The notes under the pieces are model-generated. The model did not search any database. It saw only the letters and a program-made list of their open reading frames with translations, and was not told the origin of the DNA. A stretch of DNA of 64,000 bases, taken from positions 6,690,713-6,754,712 of the forward strand of contig NC_092574.1 of assembly GCF_037975245.1 (NCBI RefSeq), given 5' to 3'. The stretch comes from Apostichopus japonicus. Taxonomy: Eukaryota; Echinodermata; Holothuroidea; Aspidochirotida; Stichopodidae. Below are positions 57,701 through 64,000 of the stretch, in pieces. Both the position numbers and the translations under genes were made by a program. Position 1 is the stretch's first letter; each line of letters starts with the position of its first letter.

Positions 57701-60700
57701 TCTACAGTTATGTCATCTCACAGATTATTACTTGATATGATCCATATCTGTATTTTGCAACCCAAGTCAAGCTCAATTCGTATGCATGATGTAGGCCTTC
57801 ATATGATCACCTTTAGTTAGACATGTGACCCAATACATCATTAGTTCATATGATCAGGACATGTATTCTCATAAATGATTGGTTAATAAACAGTTTGAGA
57901 AAATGTTCACTTTCCAAACCTTGATCAATTCTGCCACTGCTGTACCAATATAATCTATAAGACCAAGCTCTGTCAAACCCTGTAAACAAGAAAGAAAAAA
58001 AAAGTAAGGCGATTTGTTCATTCAAGCTTTACCTTTGAAGTTCAGGATTTGACCTCTGGTGACCTCAAATGACTTTTGCCCACCACAGAGGATGATAGGA
58101 ATTCTTCTAACTCATCAAGATGCATCCACACACCAAGTATGGATTTTTGAACCACCATGTACCTTTTTTTTTTAAGTTAGAGAGTTTACAAACCAAAGTC
58201 TCACATACACACACATCATCACCATCACATTGATTCACAGGGAACCAAAAAGACCAGGATAGATAAACTGGTGGTACATGATGGGGTGTTGTGGGGGAGT
58301 GCTTGTAGAAAAGGGTGTTACTTTGAATCCTGGCACAGACGGCTGATTCCTTATTGCTGGAATATAAATCTTAATCAGTGTATGGTGCCACTGATCATGA
58401 TAGGAATATCATGGCAAGAGCAACCAGCTGGTAAGGTCTCCAACCAAATGCGGGACACAAGATGACTTTAAAAGAAACAAAACCCAATTTGTTTATTTCC
58501 AGAAAATGTATGTTTGAGAAACAGCAGCGTCAGACCATATACCAGGAAGTCATAACAGGGCCGATCTCTGCATCATCGAGGGAACCCAAGAGCAAACCAG
58601 ATCACCAAAGTATTCTTGGAGAAAACAGTCATCAAAAGGAAGATATTTATTAGAGTAAAACTCACAGACTTTGTCCAGCATGACTAGACTCTTAATCGTT
58701 ATTTAATAGTCAGAGAGTGCCAAGCATGGCTCCAAAGAAAGAAGTGGTGAGGACCTTACAGGAACCAAAAGAGCAAAACCAATGCCAACTTTTAACCCCA
58801 AACTGTGCACTTGATTTTCTGCCCTTGTCCTCCTTGCATTGTGAGATAAAAACATTAGAAACAAGCATTATATCTGAATAGTTACTGTGGAATGGGTGTG
58901 AGTGTTCTGTAACTAAAACAATAGGATGAACTTGTCTAGGGTTCAAGCTCTAGTGACAGCAGTTTGCATTTCCTCCTTAGATTGTGAGGTTTAAATATTA
59001 GAAACAAGCATTATTTCTCATCAGTTACAGTGGCGCAGTTGGTAGTGCTCTGAAACACAAGAGTTTGATAAATGCCAAATCTGCGGTTCAATTCCCAGTT
59101 GAGGCTTTTAATTTTCTGATCTTTTCTTAATTCCATTCTGAGGTTTACATATTAGAAACAAGCATTATTTCTCATCAGTTACAGTGGCGCAGTTGGTAGT
59201 GCTCTGAGTTATATAAATGCCAAATCTGCGGTTCAATTCCCAGTTGAGGCTTTTAATTTTCTGATCTTTTCTTCCTTCCATTCTGAGGTTTAAATATTAC
59301 AAACGAGCATTATTTCTCATCAGTTACAGTGGCGCAGTTGGTAGTGCTCTGAAACGCAAGAGTCATATAAATGCCAAATCTGCGGTTCAATTCCCAGTTG
59401 AGGCTTTTAATTTTCTGATCTTTTCTTCCTTTCTTTCTGAGGTTTAAATGTTAGAAACGAGCATTATTTCTCATCAGTTACAGTGGCGCAGTTGGTAGTG
59501 CTCTGAGTTTGATAAATGCCAAATCTGCGGTTCAATTCCCAGTTGAGGCTTTTAATTTTCTGATCTTTTCTTCCTTCCATTCTGAGGTTTAAATATTAGA
59601 AACGAGCATTATTTCTCATCAGTTACAGTGGCGCAGTTGGTAGTGCTCTGAGTTTGATAAATGCCAAATCTGCGGTTCAATTCCCAGTTGAGGCTTTTAA
59701 TTTTCTGATCTTTTCTTCCTTCCATTCTGAGGTTTAAATATTAGAAACGAGCATTATTTCTCATCAGTTACAGTGGCGCAGTTGGTAGTGCTCTGAAACG
59801 CAAAGTCAGATAAATGCCATATCTGCGGTTCAATTCCCAGTTGAGGCTTTTACTTTTCTGATGTTTGGAGAAGGTGGAAGTATAAATATAAGAAACGAAG
59901 TTTTCCCATTGGGAACCAAAATGGTGTAATGGGTAGCTCTGCTACCTATGAATTATTGATCATCCTGCCAGTGTGGGTTCAAGTCCCAGGTGAGCAATCG
60001 CTGCAAAAGGACTTCGCTGGATAGGTTTGTCTGGTACCCAAAACCCCCCTCCCCCTCCCCCTGACAGGGTGAGTTGCGCGGACTAGGTGAGTTGCGCGGA
60101 ACCCCTCCCCCCTGACAAGGTTCCAGGGCGGACAAGGTGAGTTGCGCGGATCCCTCCCCCCTGACAAGGTTCCAGCGCGGACTAGGTGAGTTGCGCGGAA
60201 CCCCTCCCCCCCTGACAAGGTTCCAGCGCGGACAAGGTGAGTTGCGCGGATTCCCTCCCCCCTGACAAGGTTCCCCCCCCCGAAGGGGAAAATTCTTTTA
60301 ACGAAAAAGTACTAAGTACCAACAATTGGATGTTTAAATATTTCTAATGAAACCAAAATCAGTAGTCCACCTAATGGTCTGGTGGTAAAAAAAAAAATTT
60401 TGGATCATAAGATCCCTGGTTCAATCCCTACTTCTGCCTTCTTTTACTCTGTTAAAGATCACTTGGATGCCACATTTTGGTGGTTGTTTTAAGTGGATAA
60501 AATTTTTGCCATGTATTCTTTAAGGTGCTAAACCATGAGAAAAATCAGCACTTTTTGTTTGTGTGTGCTTTTTTTCTTTTCTTTCTTTTGTTTTCTTTTG
60601 TTTTCTTTTGTTTTTTTAATGTAAAATAAGGCAATTGAAAATATAAAGACATAATAAAAAAAACACACAAAAGCTGATGTTTTAAGCAGCTTACAGAATA

Positions 60701-63700
60701 AACATAAATACATACATAAAAAAATATATCCACTTAGAACACCCAAAATATTGCATCCACTTAAAACCAAACCATTCTATAAACAGACAGGAGTTTTGTA
60801 CTTTATATAACCATTTGTGAGAAAAGAGAAGGATGACTACATTTGTTTCAAACATGCTGATTTAGTTTACGAATACTTTGAATATGAGTTAATTCTTTTC
60901 ATGCCAAATCAGTTCAATGACAGGAATTTTCTCCCCCCCCCCCCCCCCAATTTCACATCCTTGAAGTACCTGCCCCAAAACAAAATGTCCCAATCAAGTC
61001 ATTTCTCCCTCCCACACAACCCCCCGCCACCATCCCATGTATATTGATAAACTCCACTATGCCCAATGTCAGAATCTTAGCAAGACTATAAATACAGTTC
61101 TGTACACTTTTGAAAATTTTGCAACAAAATAAAAGGTTTTCTGAGAGGATTTCTAATCATTTACTTAATAAATAATATTTATATTATATTAACAATTTGC
61201 ATCAAAACTTTCAACACAACTTAATGCAATTTCATCATCATGATGACTGTCAACTTTACATCATTTGTAGGCTTTTGGCTTTAGATGTCACTTCCATGTA
61301 GGGTTCTAGACAAACCTGCTGCCAATCCAACTTGAAGAGAGGAGCATTGCATTTAAATGTTTGCAGAAAATATCTATATTATTGTGTAAAGAACACACAA
61401 CTCCCTGGGTAGAATAGAATTAACAGTAAAAATAGAGCAACCTCTTGAGTTATTTCAAATATTCTCTACAGATACTGAAACACCACCACATCTGCATATA
61501 TATATATATTAATATGGCCGAATGCTAATTGACATTATTAATCAAATAGCAAGCCAAGTCTGAGTCAAAAATATAGTTCAGCTTCATAGCTTGTTCTGTA
61601 AGTGATACACAAGGTATCAAACTGTTAGAATAGTTTGAGGACGAGTACATCAGCGATGCTACATTTTGTCATACATGCAGCTTTTCGAATTGAATTTTGG
61701 CTATTAAACTTACTCTAGGTGACCTACATACCAAGTATAAACTTCAACCGAGCTGTTTATTGGGTTTTCTTTAAGTCTTAAAGACTTTGACCGTCCAATA
61801 AAAATTCTTTCCAGAAAAAAAATCTTTCTTTTTATTCACCATGGGGGCATCCATATATCAAGCATGGACTTTTGAGCTAACGTTTGTAAAGTTTCCAGAC
61901 TTTCACCTCAAATGACCTAGGTTTCTTGTACTACACCATGGGGGGAATCTACATACAAACTTATAAACTTCAAACAAGATGCACTTTCGAAATACTGGGT
62001 TCAATTTAACTTTTATGAAACACATACAGCTGTGACCTATTTCTTCGGCATCGGTAACAGTTTATGACGGATGTATGGAGATGAACATGATCGAGAGTAC
62101 AGGATGGCTACATGTGGCAGCAGGACCACGGCTCCCACTCCCCTGGAAAGTTAAGCGGCTAAGTCTGGTTCTTCCGTTTACATCTAGTTTTACCTAATGG
62201 CATAATTTCGTGATAGATCTTACCAACCTCAAAATAAAATGAAACATGAAAAATGAGAAGTATAAAAAATGAAAAATATATTTGTTGACCAAATTTTGAT
62301 AGTTATACCTCCATCAGAATAAAGAGGGCAGCAAAGAAGAGAAGGGTTGCCCACTCCACCCGGTGCATGATGGCCTCAAAGTCATGAATATCAGATATGA
62401 TCAGGAGGACCAGAGCAGCTATGACTGCTATCCATCCTGAGAAGAAAGAAAGAAAGAAGAAAAAAAACTATCTGGATGGTTGGTTGGTTCATCAGTTGAA
62501 CGTTACATGTATTTAATATATATTTAATATATAATATATTTTATGTCAATACTTGGTATAAACCTTGTCCATTTCATGGTTATTCATTCCCTAAAACTTT
62601 ACTTGGCTACCTCGAACTAGTTAAGAGGATAGACGCTGATTTTTTTCCTAAGTAAACATAAAAACAACCACGTTATGTGTATTCCCACTTATTAGTCTAC
62701 TTGCTATGTGCATTTGCACTGAGTAGTTTGGTCGCTAAAAGTATTTGTACTGAGAAATCTAGTCGCTATGTGTATTGGCACTCAGTAGTCTAGTCGTTAT
62801 GTGTATTCGCACTAAGTAGTCTAGGCGCTATGTGTATTTGCACGGAGTAGCCTAGGCGTTATGTGCATTCACACTGATTAATCTAGTTGCAATGCATATT
62901 CACACTGAGTAGTCTAGGTGTTGTGTGTATTCGCACTAAGTAGTCTAGGCGCTATGTGTATTTGCACGGAGTAGTCTAGGTGTTATGTGTATTCACACTG
63001 ATTAATCTAGTTGCAATGCGTATTCGCACTGAGTAGTCTAGGTGTTGTGTGTATTCGCAGTAAGTAGTCTAGTCGCTATGTGTATTCCCACTGAGAAGTT
63101 TAATCGCTTTGTGTATTCACCCTGAGTAATCTAGTCGCTATGCGTATTCGCACCGAGTAGTCTAGGCATTATGTGTATTCACACTGATTAATCTAGGCAC
63201 TATGTGTATTCGCACTGAGTAATCTAGTCACAAGAACTGCTTCCAAAGGATTTCCCTCCCCTTAATTCCTCCACTTCCTCACTTGTCCCCTCCTCTATTA
63301 CTTCTCTCTTCAATTTTTATTTTGCAAAACACAAAAATGAACGATTGCTCACCGATGTTGAGGTAGATATTGTTCAGGAAGGAAGACATGAAGAACATAG
63401 TGATGGTCACTGTCAGTACACAGCCGCACTTGATCAAGAGAGTCTTGTTTGTAATGTGATACTAGAAAAAAAAGAACACATAGATGGTTTACTATTGACA
63501 GAAGTCAATTTTTTACTTTCTAAAATTAATAACACAAATAGATGCATAAAATCCTTCAGGGAGTCCATTATTTTTCAAAACAAAAATCATCACTTAGTCT
63601 GAACCTAAAGCAACTTTCTAGTGGAGGTGACTAAATCCTAGCTAACTTCACACATAAGAATCAGGCTATCATTAATGAATTTCTAAATTGTTGGTTTTTA

Positions 63701-63969
63701 ATTAGGGACGCTGCATTAAATTTGGACAAAAAAGATTCATATATTTTATACCAAGTATCTTGGGTGATGTGGTGATTAAGTGGCAAATGGCTATAGTAGC
63801 TTCCTTAACATAAAATTTCATCATATTTAAAAAAAATTGCAAAAAAAATTGCAAATATTGCACAGCAAGTTGCCCATATTTTACAAATTTTATGATTCAA
63901 ATTTTACTCACTTTTGATCTCATTTCTGCATACTGGTCTTTCCAATCATCTGTGTTTTTCTCTGTATTT
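54773..63969 (-). CDS. OCA2: OCA2 / P protein, last seven exons
   Basis: Membrane transporter of the ArsB/NhaD-like ion transporter group; in vertebrates it acts in melanosomes and affects luminal pH. Minus-strand exons in order: 63969-63912, 63461-63353, 62436-62309, 57979-57920, 56275-56171, 55924-55737, 54860-54773 (TGA at 54773-54775). All phases match, giving about 250 C-terminal residues. Recognisable family blocks are [20 protein letters not shown], the [14 protein letters not shown] helix, and [20 protein letters not shown] with NVVCAG and QQHGYPFSF following, then a last helix ending in GWNS. These are near-identical in character to vertebrate P protein. The N-terminal half lies right of the window. 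It is convergent with EXD1, with 4.2 kb between stops. The 4.3-kb intron at 57980-62308 is filled with tRNA-like and GC-rich repeats. Confidence 0.92.
56560..57000. repeat. ~144-bp tandem repeat, about three copies (OCA2 intron)
   Basis: The words CTACATCGTCAGTTTGTACC and AACCAGACTTCA recur at about 56633, 56777 and 56920, each followed by ATTATATGATCCAGATA-like and ATAAAGTTAGTTCATGTGATT-like words. Copies carry small indels. Confidence 0.8.
57095..57600. repeat. Low-complexity, inverted-symmetry region of T-run/GGACC and A-run/GGTCC words
   Basis: The left half is built of T runs separated by GGACC, GGACTC and GACCAAC. The right half has A runs with GGTCC, GAGTCC and GTTGGTC. The outer parts (TTTTGGACTCATTATTTTTT versus AAAAATTATGAGTCCAAAA) are inverted copies, so the strand could fold on itself. 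Minus-strand Lys-rich frames across it are artefacts of the A runs. Confidence 0.65.
58975..59865. repeat. Satellite of tRNA-like units, six copies (OCA2 intron)
   Basis: Units start with CAGTGGCGCAGTTGGTAGTG at 59028, 59182, 59327, 59481, 59626 and 59771, so spacing is 154 or 145 bp. The 9-bp difference is the presence or absence of an AAACACAAG-like insert after GCTCTG. Each unit has an A-box-like GTGGCGCAGTTGGTAGTG and a B-box-like GGTTCAATTCC about 50 bp later, then GAGGCTTTTAATTTTCTG. The TTTT after the B box would act as a pol III stop. Confidence 0.88.
59920..60000 (+). other. tRNA-like sequence
   Basis: An A-box-like TGGTGTAATGGGTAGC and a B-box-like GGGTTCAAGTCCC, spaced as in a tRNA, immediately follow the tRNA-like satellite. 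The acceptor stem does not close, so it is a tRNA-derived remnant, not a gene. Confidence 0.45.
60060..60285. repeat. GC-rich ~50-bp minisatellite, about 4.5 copies
   Basis: The unit is GGTGAGTTGCGCGGA followed by CCCCTCCCCCCTGACAAGG and TTCCAGCGCGGACAA/TA. It is sharply more GC-rich than its surroundings. Every unit contains GGTGAGT, a donor-like word on the plus strand, although the host gene is on the minus strand. Confidence 0.9.
60365..60440 (+). other. tRNA-like remnant
   Basis: Contains TAATGGTCTGGTGGTAAA and, after a poly-A interruption, GGTTCAATCCC, giving A- and B-box-like words. This is the third unrelated tRNA-like sequence in the same intron. It is not a functional tRNA. Confidence 0.35.
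62685..63235. repeat. ~31-bp minisatellite, about 17 copies (OCA2 intron)
   Basis: The repeated unit is TAGTCTAG(T/G)CGCTATGTGTATTCGCACTGA with variants (GTTATG, GCAATG, ATTAATCTAG). A two-unit pattern (TAGTCTAGGCGCTATGTG then TAATCTAGTTGCAATGC) recurs around 62820 and 62940. It ends about 120 bp before the donor of the exon at 63353-63461. Confidence 0.9.
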
Positions 63970-64000
63970 CTGTTGTAAAATGGAGAACATAACTAAATGA

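Noticed and set aside
60528-60770. Minus-strand frame with hydrophobic then Lys-rich residues
   Set aside because: It reads through CTTTT/TTTTC low-complexity DNA in the OCA2 intron and has no homology I recognise.

Overview
The window looks like a piece of an animal nuclear genome. It is AT-rich, with compact GT–AG exons, long introns, tRNA-derived SINEs, hAT-like miniature elements and minisatellites, and no bacterial-style gene packing. The gene families, the general repeat types and the many TAGGCCTA-like words suggest an invertebrate deuterostome, probably an echinoderm. That assignment is an inference, not a proof.

Layout: (1) 1–10.8 kb holds the last two coding exons of a delta-type protocadherin on the plus strand; its ectodomain lies outside the window. 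(2) 10.8–17.9 kb is gene-poor. (3) 17.9–31.3 kb is a nearly complete plus-strand DNAJA3 (Tid1, mitochondrial Hsp40) gene in ten exons plus an alternative last exon; the first coding exon was not found. (4) 35.0–36.1 kb is an intact intronless rhodopsin-class GPCR. (5) 39.0–50.6 kb is a complete 14-exon plus-strand EXD1 gene, a piRNA-pathway factor with an N-terminal Sm-like domain and a 3'-5' exonuclease-like domain whose catalytic residues look lost. (6) 54.8–64.0 kb holds the last seven exons of an OCA2 (P protein) gene on the minus strand, convergent with EXD1 and running off the right edge.

The genes show no obvious shared pathway. The most unusual content is in the repeats. Two minisatellites inside DNAJA3 are direct amplifications of exon/intron boundaries, so each array carries many copies of a real 5' splice site (16 copies of a 34–35 bp unit, and 12 copies of a 61–65 bp unit with a duplicated five-unit higher order). 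EXD1 has a tandemly duplicated 3' splice site whose upstream copy would add 14 residues in frame. DNAJA3 also has two phase-compatible alternative C-terminal exons. A 44-bp perfect palindrome with 8-bp target-site duplications looks like an extremely small hAT-type insertion nested in a larger hAT element 0.45 kb upstream of EXD1. Other notable repeats are a satellite made of tRNA-like units, a SINE with a doubled tRNA head, and a 324-bp higher-order TG-rich array.

Coordinates of exons were set by reading GT–AG sites and codon phase by eye; no search or RNA evidence was available.
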